A DNA stretch of 64,000 bases from CAWCKS01 sp963763485 (GCA_963763485.1 CAVXOW010000006.1:372001-436000), one strand, 5' to 3'; counted from the first letter of the stretch, positions 53,973 to 63,328 are shown. Numbers and translations are program-made. Notes: a model not told the origin generated them from the sequence alone.

Positions 53973-54043
53973 GAGCATGATCTTTTCGGAAAACCGGTTC
54001 CCACCCCGATCAAGTCGAGGGCATGCTTTTCCGGATCATGCTC
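53973..54043. repeat. Family B repeat, copy 4 (long form)
   Basis: GAGCATGATCTTTTCGGAAA and CCGGATCATGCTC are complementary ends; the middle carries CCCCGATCAAGTCGAGGGCA, as in the copy at 10832. It lies between convergent genes. Confidence 0.85.
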
Positions 54044-54999
54044 TAGCTCACCTTGAGCACGGCCTTGCCCGGATATTTGCGATCGACGAGCTGCTGCGCG
54101 ATCTTGGCGACGTCGGTCCACGACGCCTCGACATCGATGTGCGGCACGAGCTGCTTCTGCTCGATCAGCCGCAGCAGCACGGCGAGGCCGGCGCCGGCCG
54201 GCTCGGTGCGCACCAATTCGTCGAACAGGATCAGGCCGTAGAGTTTTGCGCCGCCCTGGCGGAAGAATGCGCCGCCTTCGAAGGTCGTGGTCGGAGCTTC
54301 CGAGACGCCGAAGGTCACGCAGGTGCCCGCCGTGCGCAGCATGGTCAGCGCCGAGGCCAAGGTGGTGCCGCCGACCGAGTCGAGGATCAGGTCGTAGGGA
54401 CCTGAGGCACGCGCCGCTTCGAGCGACGACCCCACGATCACACCACCGGTGCAGGATTTTTCAATCAGCGCGCGCTGGTCCTCGCGCCGAACGTGGCCGT
54501 AGACGATCGCGCCGGATAATTTGGCGAGCTGCACCGCGAGATGGCCGACGCCGCCGCTCGCGCCATCGACCAGCACCTTCTTGCCCAACAACAGGCCGCC
54601 CTTGCGCAGCGCATGCAGCGCGGTCAGTCCCGCAACCGGCAAGGTCGCCGCCTGCGCGTCGGTGACCCCTGCCGGAATTTCCGCAACCGAAATCGCCGGT
54701 GCGCGAATGCGGTCCGCCCAGGCGCCCGAACCCAGCATGCCGACGACGCGCGCGCCAACCTTCGGGCTATTGCCCTGCTGCGCGGCCTCTTCGACGACGC
54801 CAACAAAATCCCAGCCCGGCCGCCAGCCATCCTCCGCCGACATCGCGCGCTTGATCTCGCCGCGATTGAGCGAGATCGCCGTCAGCTTCACCGTGACATC
54901 GGTCGGACCGCGCGGCTGGATCGGCGCCGGCGCGATCACCAGCTTGCCGGGGCTCTTGTTATCGACGACGACGGCGCGGACTTGTTCGGACGCAGGCAT
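54043..54999 (-). CDS. Zinc-independent medium-chain dehydrogenase (quinone oxidoreductase-like)
   Basis: The start MPASEQVRAVVVDNKSPGKL follows GGGGAGAAG and gives 318 aa. The GroES-like domain has AISLNRGEIKRAMSAEDGWR and PGWDFVGVVEEA; the NADP-binding motif is KVLVDGASGGVGHLAVQLAK. Zinc-binding residues are absent, so a quinone- or enone-reducing role fits. An upstream in-frame ATG 24 codons earlier lacks support. It is converging on the flavin reductase gene and is separate from the ligase at 55089. Confidence 0.88.
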   Translation of the reverse strand: MPASEQVRAVVVDNKSPGKLVIAPAPIQPRGPTDVTVKLTAISLNRGEIKRAMSAEDGWRPGWDFVGVVEEAAQQGNSPKVGARVVGMLGSGAWADRIRAPAISVAEIPAGVTDAQAATLPVAGLTALHALRKGGLLLGKKVLVDGASGGVGHLAVQLAKLSGAIVYGHVRREDQRALIEKSCTGGVIVGSSLEAARASGPYDLILDSVGGTTLASALTMLRTAGTCVTFGVSEAPTTTFEGGAFFRQGGAKLYGLILFDELVRTEPAGAGLAVLLRLIEQKQLVPHIDVEASWTDVAKIAQQLVDRKYPGKAVLKVS

Positions 55000-55088
55000 G
55001 CAGGCTTCTCCCCATGAGTTTTTGTCAGACCCGTTGACCCACATAGCTAGCCATATGGATCGAACCGGCAAGGGGAGACTTGCAAGGA

Positions 55089-57182
55089 TTATTTCGTCGT
55101 CAGCACCGCGTCGAGCGCCACGGCACCCTTGCCCTTCGGCAGCACGACGAACGGATTGAGGTCGATGCTGTCGAGCTTGTCGCCGGCTGCGGCGGCAAAT
55201 TGCGACAGCGCGACGAGCGCGCGCGCCAGTGCGTCGAGGTCTGCGGCTGGCCGGCCGCGCCAGCCATCGAGCACTGCGCGCGCCTTGATCTCGTCGATCA
55301 TGCGATGCGCCTCGGCAAGGCCGAACGGCGCGAGACGGAAGCTGACGTCGCGCAACGCTTCGACCAGGATGCCGCCGAGCCCGAACATCACGACGGGCCC
55401 AAACACCGGATCACGCTGCACCCCGAGAATGCATTCGACGCCACCGGAAATCATCGGCGCAATCATCACGCCGTCGAGCTTTGCCTTCGGCCGCGCCGCG
55501 GCCGCCTTTGCCATCAGCTTGCCGAACGCATCGGTCACCGCGGCCTTGTCGCGCAGATTGAGCGCAACGCCTTCGATCTCGGTCTTGTGCAGAATGTCCG
55601 GCGACACGATCTTCGCCACCACCGGATAGCCGAGCGACTCCGCAGCAGCCGCAGCCTCGTCCGCCGTTTTCGCCAGCTTGTGTGGCACCATCGGCAGACC
55701 GGCAGCGCTCAGGAGCGCCATCGCCGCGACCTCGCTCAAGGCACCCACGGGCAATGTGACCGCCGCGCCTTTCGCCGGCGTCTCGTCGTTCCCCTGGTTT
55801 TCCGCAAAACGCGCCAGTGCCGCGACCGCGCGCACCGCACGGCTCGGATCGGCAAACGCCAGCACATGGCCGGCGTCGAGCTTCTTGTGCAGCTCCGGCG
55901 TAAACAGGCTGGTCACGGCGATGACGCGGTCCGGATACTTTGCGCGCATGTCGCAGGCGAGTTGCACCAGCGTCGGGCCGTTGGCGGGCGACAGGCCGGC
56001 GGCAGCCTGAAACGACACCAGGCTGTCGTAGTTGCCGTCCTTCAGCATGAGTTCATAGGCGAGCGGCTGCAACTCGGGGTCGCTCGTCACCTGTCCGGTG
56101 ACGTCGACCGGATTGCGCGCCGATGCAAACGCAACGCGGGCCAGAATTTTCTTCTGCGCATCTTCCGGCAACGGCCGCGCGTCGAGACTCGAGCCAGCAG
56201 CGGCATCCGCCATCAACACGCCGGCGCCGCCCGACACCGTCAGCATGCCGATGCTGTTGCCGCGCGGCAGGCCGGCGACGGAGACGGCATAGGCGACGTC
56301 AAAGGCCTCTTCGATCGTGCCGGCGCGATAGACGCCGAACTGCCTGAACACCGCGTCGTAGATTGCGTCGGCGCCGGCAAGCGCCGCGGTGTGCGACGCG
56401 GCCGCAGCGGCACCAAGCTCGGTGCGGCCGACCTTGACAATCACAACAGGCTTTTTCGCCTCGCGCGCCTTCTTCAGCGCGGCGATCAAGCGCGCGCCGT
56501 CGCGGCAGCCCTCCATGTAGGCCAGCACGACTTTGGTGTCGGCGTCATCGACCAGCCAGTCGAGGCAATCGGCGAGCTGCACATCGGATTCATTGCCCGT
56601 GGTGATCCAGTGGCTCAAGCCGACGCCGCGCTCGCGTGCCAGCGAGTAGGCGAAGCCGCCGAACGCGCCGGACTGGCTGACGAGACCGACGCTGCCGAGC
56701 GGCGCGGTGCCGGTGTTGGCAACCGGGCTGAAGGTGGCATAGACGCCGCTCGCGCCGCTCATCACGCCGAGGCAATTCGGCCCGAGGATGCGCATGCCGC
56801 TTTGCCGCGACAGCTCGGTGAGCTTCGCCTGCATGCGCGCGCCCTCCTCGCCGACCTCGGCGAAGCCGGAGGAGAACAGCACCACCGCCTTGACGCCCGC
56901 CTTCGCGGCATCGGCCAGCGCATTGAGCACGCCGACGGCCGGCACCGCGACCACCGCAAGATCGACCGGCAGGCCGATCGCCGAGACGGTTGGGTAAGCC
57001 TTGAGTTCCTGGATTTCGCTCTGCTGCGGGTTGACCGGATAAATCGGCCCCTTGAAGCCGAGCCGCTTGAAATAGGCGACCGGCACGCCGCCGATTTTCG
57101 TCGGCGTGCTCGAGGCCCCGATCACCGCGACCGAACGCGGCCGGAAGAACGAGTCCAGGGAATGCGGCTTGGCGTCGGGCAT
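55089..57182 (-). CDS. NDP-forming acyl-CoA synthetase, paralogue of the one at 5337-7490
   Basis: This 697-aa protein (MPDAKPHSLDSFFRPRSVAV) has a CoA-binding domain (VAVIGASSTPTKIGGVPVAY), a ligase domain with AAASHTAALAGADAIYDAVF, and an ATP-grasp domain with LLSAAGLPMVPHKLAKTADE, SLGYPVVAKIVSPDILHKTE and the end DSIDLNPFVVLPKGKGAVAL. It shares domain order and many motifs with the first copy, but the two are clearly diverged. It lies 75 bp downstream of an acyl-CoA dehydrogenase gene, with a family B repeat between. An acid-activation/oxidation unit is inferred. Confidence 0.9.
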   Translation of the reverse strand: MPDAKPHSLDSFFRPRSVAVIGASSTPTKIGGVPVAYFKRLGFKGPIYPVNPQQSEIQELKAYPTVSAIGLPVDLAVVAVPAVGVLNALADAAKAGVKAVVLFSSGFAEVGEEGARMQAKLTELSRQSGMRILGPNCLGVMSGASGVYATFSPVANTGTAPLGSVGLVSQSGAFGGFAYSLARERGVGLSHWITTGNESDVQLADCLDWLVDDADTKVVLAYMEGCRDGARLIAALKKAREAKKPVVIVKVGRTELGAAAAASHTAALAGADAIYDAVFRQFGVYRAGTIEEAFDVAYAVSVAGLPRGNSIGMLTVSGGAGVLMADAAAGSSLDARPLPEDAQKKILARVAFASARNPVDVTGQVTSDPELQPLAYELMLKDGNYDSLVSFQAAAGLSPANGPTLVQLACDMRAKYPDRVIAVTSLFTPELHKKLDAGHVLAFADPSRAVRAVAALARFAENQGNDETPAKGAAVTLPVGALSEVAAMALLSAAGLPMVPHKLAKTADEAAAAAESLGYPVVAKIVSPDILHKTEIEGVALNLRDKAAVTDAFGKLMAKAAAARPKAKLDGVMIAPMISGGVECILGVQRDPVFGPVVMFGLGGILVEALRDVSFRLAPFGLAEAHRMIDEIKARAVLDGWRGRPAADLDALARALVALSQFAAAAGDKLDSIDLNPFVVLPKGKGAVALDAVLTTK

Positions 57183-57207
57183 TGGTTTCGCCTTTAGTTT
57201 GGTTTGC

Positions 57208-57252
57208 GCATGATCTTGTCCGAAAACCGGTATCCATTTTTCGGGATCATGC
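57208..57252. repeat. Family B repeat, copy 5
   Basis: GCATGATCTTGTCCGAAAAC and GGTATCCATTTTTCGGGATC run on to ATGC, and the ends are complementary. It is in the gap between the ACAD and ligase genes. Confidence 0.85.
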
Positions 57253-57257
57253 GCTGA

Positions 57258-58490
57258 TTAGCTGGCGCGAAGATAGTGGCGACTTTCGCCCGCGACCTCG
57301 TGCGGTTCAAGCCGGAACAACGTGCGCAGATGGACTTCGTCCGGGCCATCATAGATGCGCATCGCGCGCGCCGCGGTGTAGGTGGCCGCGACCGGCGTAT
57401 CGTCGGTCACCCCCGCTGCACCGAAGATTTGCACCGCGCGATCGGCGATCGCGCTGTAGCAGCGCGCCACCGCGACCTTGATCATGGAGATTTCGCGCCG
57501 CGCATCGGCATTGCCCTGATCGAGCAGCCACGCCGTCTTGTAGACCAGAAGCTTCGCCTGCTCGAGCTCGATGCGCGACAGCGCGATGTAATCCTGGATG
57601 TTGGCGTAGTCGCCGATCGGCCGGCCGAACGCCTTGCGGTTCGCGGCGCGCTCGCGCATCAGCTGCAGCAGCACATCGCAACTGCCGAGGCTGCGCATGC
57701 AGTGGTGAATGCGCGCGACGCCGAGCCGGGCCTGCCCCATCGCAAAGCCCGCGCCCTCCTCGCCGAGCAAGTTCGCCCGCGGCACCCGCACATTGGTCAG
57801 CTTCAGCTCGACCGGTGCGCCGCCGTCCTCGCCGCGGCCGAAGATCGGCAGCGGCCGCACGATCTCGAGGCCCGGCGTGTCGCGCGGCACGATCACGATC
57901 GAATGGCGATGCCCGGCATCGGCCTCCTGATCGGTGACGCCGACGACCAAAACCATCTTGCAGTCGGGATGGCCGGCGCCGGAGATGAACCATTTGCGGC
58001 CGTCGATCACGTAGTCGCCGCCGTCGCGCCGGATCCGGGTGCGGATGTTGCGCGCGTCGGACGAGGCAACATCGGGTTCGGTCATGCCGAACGCGGTCCA
58101 GATCTTGCCGTCGAGCAGCGGATCGAGCCACTGCCGCTTCTGCTCCGGCGTGCAGAATTTCTGCAGGATCTCCATGTTCGGCACATTGGGGGCATTGCAA
58201 TTGAACACGATCGGCGCCCACGGCAGGCGGCCCATGATCGCGGCAAGCGGCGCGAATTCGAGATTGCTCAGCCGCGTGCCCGGCTGGTCCGGTTTCAGGT
58301 CAGGCAGCCCCATGTTCCACAGGCCGCGGCCGCGCGCTTCGCGCTTGAGCTCATCGAGAAACGGCGGCGCCGTGCCGTGCTTCGCCACATGCGCCTGCCA
58401 TTCATGATTGCGCGGCAGCACTTTCGCGCGAAAGAACTCTTCCATCTGCTCTTGCAGCGCGAGGCTCTGTTCGGAGAATCTGAAATCCAT
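57258..58490 (-). CDS. Acyl-CoA dehydrogenase (ACAD10/11-like)
   Basis: This 410-aa protein (MDFRFSEQSLALQEQMEEFF) has APIVFNCNAPNVPNMEILQK, TAFGMTEPDVASSDARNIRT, WFISGAGHPDCKMVLVVGVT, HRHSIVIVPRDTPGLEIVRP and the C-terminal RIYDGPDEVHLRTLFRLEPH. At the usual catalytic Glu (YEG) position the residue is Asp (YDG), as in many ACAD11-like proteins. It is upstream of the NDP-forming ligase and downstream of the DUF1254/DUF1214 pair. The substrate is unknown. Confidence 0.9.
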   Translation of the reverse strand: MDFRFSEQSLALQEQMEEFFRAKVLPRNHEWQAHVAKHGTAPPFLDELKREARGRGLWNMGLPDLKPDQPGTRLSNLEFAPLAAIMGRLPWAPIVFNCNAPNVPNMEILQKFCTPEQKRQWLDPLLDGKIWTAFGMTEPDVASSDARNIRTRIRRDGGDYVIDGRKWFISGAGHPDCKMVLVVGVTDQEADAGHRHSIVIVPRDTPGLEIVRPLPIFGRGEDGGAPVELKLTNVRVPRANLLGEEGAGFAMGQARLGVARIHHCMRSLGSCDVLLQLMRERAANRKAFGRPIGDYANIQDYIALSRIELEQAKLLVYKTAWLLDQGNADARREISMIKVAVARCYSAIADRAVQIFGAAGVTDDTPVAATYTAARAMRIYDGPDEVHLRTLFRLEPHEVAGESRHYLRAS

Positions 58491-58503
58491 GGTCGGTGTC
58501 CCG

Positions 58504-59034
58504 TCAGGCTTGTGCGGGTTGGCACGCCGTCGATTGCTGCGAGGCCTGGATCACCGCGAGATCATCCTCGCGGCGCTGGATCATGCGGATCAGCGCGATG
58601 CCGGTCGGTGACGGGCTCTTCACCGCCGTCTGGTTCTCGGCGACTCGCGATGACGGCGGATAGAGCGTTACGTCGAAGCGACGATCGGGCAGCTCGCGGT
58701 CATCAAGCACGAAATAGTTATCGGTGTTGTGCGCATAGAGCGACAGCGACCAGTAATGCCCGGCCGGCGGCAGGTTGCCCTGCATCCGCAACGGCCCCCT
58801 GGCGAGGTCGTAGACGCAGCTGGAATAGACGAGGTCCGGCGAAGGCATCACGATCTGGCGTGCCTTGGCGGTCGGGGCACGCCCGTGGAAGAAAACATTG
58901 CTCGCATTGTTACGCATCGTCAGCAGCCGCTGCTCGGCCATGGTCATCAGCCGGATCGGCACCTGCTGCAGGACGACACGATAGGTGATGAAGCCGAGGA
59001 CGAGACCGGCAACGAGACCGAGCGCGATGATCAT
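58504..59034 (-). CDS. DUF1254-like membrane-anchored protein
   Basis: This 176-aa protein has an N-terminal membrane anchor (MIIALGLVAGLVLGFITYRV) and an extracytoplasmic domain with SSCVYDLARGPLRMQGNLPP, AGHYWSLSLYAHNTDNYFVL, a DUF1254-type pattern. Its start overlaps the stop of the DUF1214-like gene by ATGA, so the two are translated together. DUF1254/DUF1214 proteins are widespread cell-envelope proteins with no established function. No catalytic motif is seen. Confidence 0.75.
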   Translation of the reverse strand: MIIALGLVAGLVLGFITYRVVLQQVPIRLMTMAEQRLLTMRNNASNVFFHGRAPTAKARQIVMPSPDLVYSSCVYDLARGPLRMQGNLPPAGHYWSLSLYAHNTDNYFVLDDRELPDRRFDVTLYPPSSRVAENQTAVKSPSPTGIALIRMIQRREDDLAVIQASQQSTACQPAQA

Positions 59035-59640
59035 GCGGCATCCCTCCGCGCTGTGAGGCGTCGCACGGTCGGCATTTTCACGCCGCCGAGATTGTTCAAC
59101 ACCGCATCCGACGGATTATAGAGCCGCAAGGTCAGCGACAGCTTCTTTCGCATTGCCCGCCGACAGCCAGTTGGCGCCGTGCTGGTTGCGGCTGATGACG
59201 ATGCGGTAGCTGCCGTCGGGATTGAACACGACATTGTCGCTGTGCACGGAGTAGCGACGAGCCGGATTGTCGATCAGGAAATGGTCTTCGTCGTACAGCG
59301 TGAACGACCACCAGCGGCAGTCGAACGGTTGTCCTGATATCTCCCAGTCGCCATCGGGATCGAGCGGCGCGCCGGTGTCGTCCTGATGGCAGAAGTAATA
59401 GACCGTCTCCTTGCGATCGAGCGCGAGGATACCTGAGATCGCGATACGCGCCCGGGTCAGCGCGTTGGCCGCCTTGCTGCCGGCCAGCGTGTTGATGGTC
59501 CAGGCGCCGACATGCAGTTCGTCCGGATTGTTGCCGCCGGAGAGCCGCAGGCGTTGCCGGGCAACGAGCGCGCCGGCCGCGACGCCGGCCAGCGCGAGCA
59601 GCATCGCCACAACCATTCCAATCGCTGAGTGATCCCACAT
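59031..59640 (-). CDS. DUF1214-like membrane-anchored protein, frameshifted near the C-terminus
   Basis: MWDHSAIGMVVAMLLALAGV is a membrane anchor. LHVGAWTINTLAGSKAANAL, TRARIAISGILALDRKETVY, CRWWSFTLYDEDHFLIDNPA and VISRNQHGANWLSAGNA follow in one frame. KKLSLTLRLYNPSDAVLNNL completes the domain in the next. The break is near 59150 in an A-rich codon run and reads as one extra base, giving about 202 aa when closed. It forms a pair with the DUF1254-like gene. The function is unknown. Confidence 0.75.
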
Positions 59641-59681
59641 ACGGTAACTTTCGCGCGCGATTTATCGTCGACGATCTGGCA

Positions 59682-60737
59682 TCACACCGGCACCAGCGGC
59701 GGCACCTGTTCCTTCTCGCCGGGCAGGAATTGCAGCGGCTCCCAGCAGCCATAGCGCGTCAGGAGGTCCTTGAGACGCTCGCGCGGCTCGCCTTCCACCC
59801 TGGCCAGCGCATCCTTCAGCCACAGCAGGCAACGCCGCTTGTAGGACCGCGTCGGGTTCGGATAGCTCGTGCCGTTGTGATTGAAGGTATACGGGTTGGT
59901 GCGATCGGCGATCGCTTTCGCATTGGCAACGAGGAACGGCAGGTAGGTGTCGCCGGCGAGTTTGAGCAACGCAACGGCGCCCGCCCCGAGCGGCTCGCGC
60001 GGATCGCGCCAGTCGCCTTCGACGCCGGAGGCATCGTCGAGGTCCTGCACCCATTGATAGGTCCGCACCGCGTCGCGACGCATGATCACCGACGGCGTCG
60101 GATCGATCGCAAGTTGCGACAGCTGGCCGTAGAGACCGAAGTCGCCGATCGAGGGCCGGCCGCCGAGGAAGAAGCGGCTGTGCTGGACCTGCAGCTCGAC
60201 CGCCTCGAGCACGCGGCGATAGCCTTCATGCCACAGCGGGCGGTTACCCGAGAGGTCGCCGGCGCGCGCCAGCATCTTGACCTGGCGGTTGCGGAAGAAG
60301 GTCACGATCTCCTCGAACTGCGGGCCCGGCATGGCGCCGAACCAGCCCGCCATCTGCCGCCGCGCGCAGAACTCCTGATCGACCGGCTCCGCCCAGCGAT
60401 AGTCGAACATCGGAAACACCAGCCATTCGTCGGCGATGTCCTCGAACAGCAGGGCAAGGAAGCGGTCGGCCGGATCCGGCGGCAGCACGCTCCGCGCGTC
60501 GGGATGGCGCTCTTCCAGCGCGAGAATCATCGGCGTCGAATCCGCCCAGTAGCGGCCGTCCGGCAGCTGCATCACCGGGATCATGCCTTTGGCCGCCTTG
60601 GCCAGTTCGCCTTCCGGATCCTGGAACTTCGGCGGTACAACCCAATTGTGTGGGATGCGCCGATAGCGCAGCACCGCGCGCAATTTGAAGCTATAAGGGG
60701 ATCCAGGCCCACCAATCACCCGGTACCGCCCGTCCAT
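59682..60737 (-). CDS. Glutathione S-transferase-like protein, long form
   Basis: This 351-aa protein starts MDGRYRVIGGPGSPYSFKLR and has a GST N-terminal domain: GSPYSFKLRAVLRYRRIPHN, GMIPVMQLPDGRYWADSTPM, ILALEERHPD. A helical C-domain (GGRPSIGDFGLYGQLSQLAI) is followed by about 130 residues beyond the usual GST length (NPTRSYKRRCLLWLKDALAR). That long form is known in alphaproteobacteria, but its role is not established. It is divergent from the TetR gene at 60851, which may regulate it. Confidence 0.85.
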   Translation of the reverse strand: MDGRYRVIGGPGSPYSFKLRAVLRYRRIPHNWVVPPKFQDPEGELAKAAKGMIPVMQLPDGRYWADSTPMILALEERHPDARSVLPPDPADRFLALLFEDIADEWLVFPMFDYRWAEPVDQEFCARRQMAGWFGAMPGPQFEEIVTFFRNRQVKMLARAGDLSGNRPLWHEGYRRVLEAVELQVQHSRFFLGGRPSIGDFGLYGQLSQLAIDPTPSVIMRRDAVRTYQWVQDLDDASGVEGDWRDPREPLGAGAVALLKLAGDTYLPFLVANAKAIADRTNPYTFNHNGTSYPNPTRSYKRRCLLWLKDALARVEGEPRERLKDLLTRYGCWEPLQFLPGEKEQVPPLVPV

Positions 60738-60850
60738 GATGCGCTCCCTGATATTTTCGCATTCTTTTGTGCAATATTATTGTTTCAGGCCGGGCTTGTA
60801 AAGTAAGCTCCCGGCAGCGCAATCCCTCACGTCGAACGCAACGAGCCCCG

Positions 60851-61490
60851 ATGTCGTCAACCGAGCCCGATCTCGCCGCCAATGTCGATGGCCGGCGCCA
60901 GCGCACCCAGATCACGCGCAAGAACATCATCGATGCCGCGATCGCCCTGCAAAACGAGGGCAACATGCGCCCCTCGATGCAGCAGATCTCGGCGCGCGCC
61001 GGGGTATCGCTGCGCACCGCGTTCCAGCACTTCCCCGAGAAGCATCAGCTGACCCATGCGGTGCTCGACGAATTGACGCGCGCGTTCCGGGTCGATCCGC
61101 CGCCGCCGGAGCTTGCCACAGCATTCGGCGCTGGAGGCCCGCATCAAGCGCTTCCTCGACATCCGCAGCCGCCAGCTCGAGGCGCTGACGCCGCACCGGC
61201 GCGCGTCGAATGCGATGATCGCCAACGTGCCACTGCTGCAGAAGCACCGATTGAAGGTCCGCAAGCGTTACCGCGAGGTGGTGGCGACGTGGTTTGCGGC
61301 CGAGCTCGACCAGGTATCTGCGGAATCCCGCTCGAAGTGGCTGACCGCCATCGCAACACTGGTCGACTGGGAGATGTGGCAGTCGCTCAGGACCTATCCG
61401 ACGCGCAGCATCGCCGAGTGCAGGGGAGCGCTCGAGCTGCTGCTGACGGCGGCGCTGAATGCGCTCGACGCCGAGGCCAGGCAGAAATAG
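60851..61490 (+). CDS. TetR/AcrR family transcriptional regulator, frameshifted in the ligand domain
   Basis: MSSTEPDLAANVDGRRQRTQ leads to the helix-turn-helix MRPSMQQISARAGVSLRTAF, QHFPEKHQLTHAVLDEL. The first frame runs to VDPPPPEL and continues PQHSALEARIKRFLDIRSRQ in the next; the break is near 61112 and reads as one extra base, giving about 212 aa when closed. The C-terminal helices (RYREVVATWFAAELDQVSAE, SLRTYPTRSIAECRGALELL) look intact. It is divergent from the GST-like gene and precedes a peptide-type transporter. Confidence 0.85.
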
Positions 61491-61798
61491 CCGCGGCCCG
61501 GCGTCGCGACGGCGAATTCATAAATCTTCCTGATGAAGATATCACAAGCCAACAGATAAACTTGGTGCAAGGATTTGCCGGTGGCGACCGCGCGCCCGGC
61601 AAGAACTCCGAACGCCGGAAGCCGCCGCGAGCGACAGCGAACGAGGCGCACACCGGGATAGCGCCCCCGCACGGCGGGCGCCGCAGCAAAACTGTTTGCA
61701 CTACTTTATGAAATTTATTACCGTTTTGGGATGACGGCTGGCCGCGCGGCCAGCCCAACTCAAACACCTAAGAAACGACAAAACAGAGGGACGAAACG
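61491..61798. promoter_or_regulatory. 308-bp intergenic region with two dyads upstream of the transporter
   Basis: ATCTTC-CTGAT-GAAGAT lies at 61524-61540. A perfect 18-bp palindrome GCTGGCCGCGCGGCCAGC lies at 61737-61754, 45 bp before the binding-protein ATG. The region also has an AT-rich stretch (61690-61725) suited to a promoter. Either dyad could be a TetR operator or an RNA hairpin. No gene is seen. Confidence 0.4.
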
Positions 61799-63328
61799 AT
61801 GGCCATTGGGTTTGGCGCGAGCTATCGCGGCCTCATTGCGGCCGCCGGCCTCATGGCCGTGGCGGCGTTGACGACGACCGCTCATGCCCAACAGCCGCGC
61901 AGCGGCGGCTCGCTTTCGATCTCGATCGAGTCCGACCTGCCGACGCTGGACCCGACAGGCTTTGCCTCGTTCAACGATCGCGAAGCCGGCATCATCCTCT
62001 ACGACACCCTGCTCGACATCGACCCGAAGGGAAAGATCGTCCCGCATCTTGCCGAGAAGCTGGATGCCGCGCCTGACGCGACCTGGTTCAAGGTGACGCT
62101 GCGCAGCGGCGTGAAATTCCATGACGGCACGCCGCTCGATGCGGCAGCGGTGGTCGCGCACTTCAAGCGCATGATGGATCCGAAGAACCGCTGCCGCTGC
62201 ATCAGCGATCTCGCGCCGGTCGACACCGTGGAAGCGACCGGGCCGCTGGAAGTCACCTTCAAGATGAAGACGCCGTCGGCGCCCTTCCCCGCCGTGCTCG
62301 CCGACGTCGCCGGCATGATCGTGTCGCCGGCCGCCGTCGAGAAGTACAACAACGACCTGTCGACCCATCCGGTCGGCACCGGACCGTTCATCTTCAAGGA
62401 ATGGCAGCGCGGCGCGCAGATCGTGTTCCAGCGCAATCCGAACTACTGGGGCAAGGTGCCCTACCTCGACGAGGTCGTGCTGCGGCCGATGCCCGATGAA
62501 CAGGCGCGCTACGCCAGCCTGCAGGCCGGCAATCTCGACGTCATCATGAATGCCGGGCCGCGCGACGTCATCGATGCGCAGCAGAACAAGAAGTTCACGG
62601 TGATCGATCCCGGCAGCCTCGCCACCGTGTTCGTGATGATCAACACCGGCGCACCCGACGTCTCCGACGTCCGCGTCCGACAGGCGATGGCGTATGCGCT
62701 CGACCGCGTCGCGATCAACAAGGTCGTCAACAAGGGCCTGTACAAGATCGCCAACACTGTGTTCGGCACCGGCCTGGCCCCGCACGAACTGGTCGACGGC
62801 TATCCGAACTACGATCCGGAGAAGGCGAAGAAGCTGCTGGCCGACTACGGCAAGCCGGTGAAGATCAAGCTCGCGATCGCCAACTTCCCGATCGCCGTGC
62901 TGAGCGCCCAGATCCTGCAGCAGATGTGGAAGAAGGTCGGTATCGAGACCGAGATCGACCAGTTCGAGCAGGTCCAGCTGATCCGCGCCGCCGGCCTGAA
63001 GGATTATCAGGTCATGCTGTACCGGTGGGCCGGCGGCGCCGATCCCGACAGGAACGTCTACCAGTTCTTTCACTCCAAGGGCGTGGTCAACCGCACCGCC
63101 TACAACAACCCGGAAATGGACAAGCTGCTGGACGAGGCGCGCAGCACGACCAACACCGAGGCGAGGCTTGCGCTCTATCACAAGATCAACAACATCCTGG
63201 CGCGCGACCTGCCCTACATCCTGCTGAACTATTTTACCAACTACGCGCTGGCTGCGCCGTCGGTGCATGGCATCGTCGGCGTCCCCGACGGGTTGATCCG
63301 CCTGCCTTCGGTCTGGAAGGACAAATGA
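61799..63328 (+). CDS. ABC transporter substrate-binding protein, peptide/nickel type (SBP_bac_5)
   Basis: This 509-aa protein begins with a signal peptide (MAIGFGASYRGLIAAAGLMA to TTAHAQQPRSGG). The mature part shows GGSLSISIESDLPTLDPTGF, GVKFHDGTPLDAAAVVAHFK, STHPVGTGPFIFKEWQRGAQ, RQAMAYALDRVAINKVVNKG and the end VPDGLIRLPSVWKDK. It delivers oligopeptides or other solutes to an inner-membrane permease. The permease gene overlaps it by ATGA. It is not in the same operon as the transporter at 25-31 kb and is clearly diverged from that binding protein. Confidence 0.94.
   Translation: MAIGFGASYRGLIAAAGLMAVAALTTTAHAQQPRSGGSLSISIESDLPTLDPTGFASFNDREAGIILYDTLLDIDPKGKIVPHLAEKLDAAPDATWFKVTLRSGVKFHDGTPLDAAAVVAHFKRMMDPKNRCRCISDLAPVDTVEATGPLEVTFKMKTPSAPFPAVLADVAGMIVSPAAVEKYNNDLSTHPVGTGPFIFKEWQRGAQIVFQRNPNYWGKVPYLDEVVLRPMPDEQARYASLQAGNLDVIMNAGPRDVIDAQQNKKFTVIDPGSLATVFVMINTGAPDVSDVRVRQAMAYALDRVAINKVVNKGLYKIANTVFGTGLAPHELVDGYPNYDPEKAKKLLADYGKPVKIKLAIANFPIAVLSAQILQQMWKKVGIETEIDQFEQVQLIRAAGLKDYQVMLYRWAGGADPDRNVYQFFHSKGVVNRTAYNNPEMDKLLDEARSTTNTEARLALYHKINNILARDLPYILLNYFTNYALAAPSVHGIVGVPDGLIRLPSVWKDK

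Noticed and set aside
55080..57197. 705-aa open frame on the plus strand
   Set aside because: It is the antisense shadow of the NDP-forming ligase gene, with His/Arg/Ala-rich composition, no domain and no ribosome-binding site.
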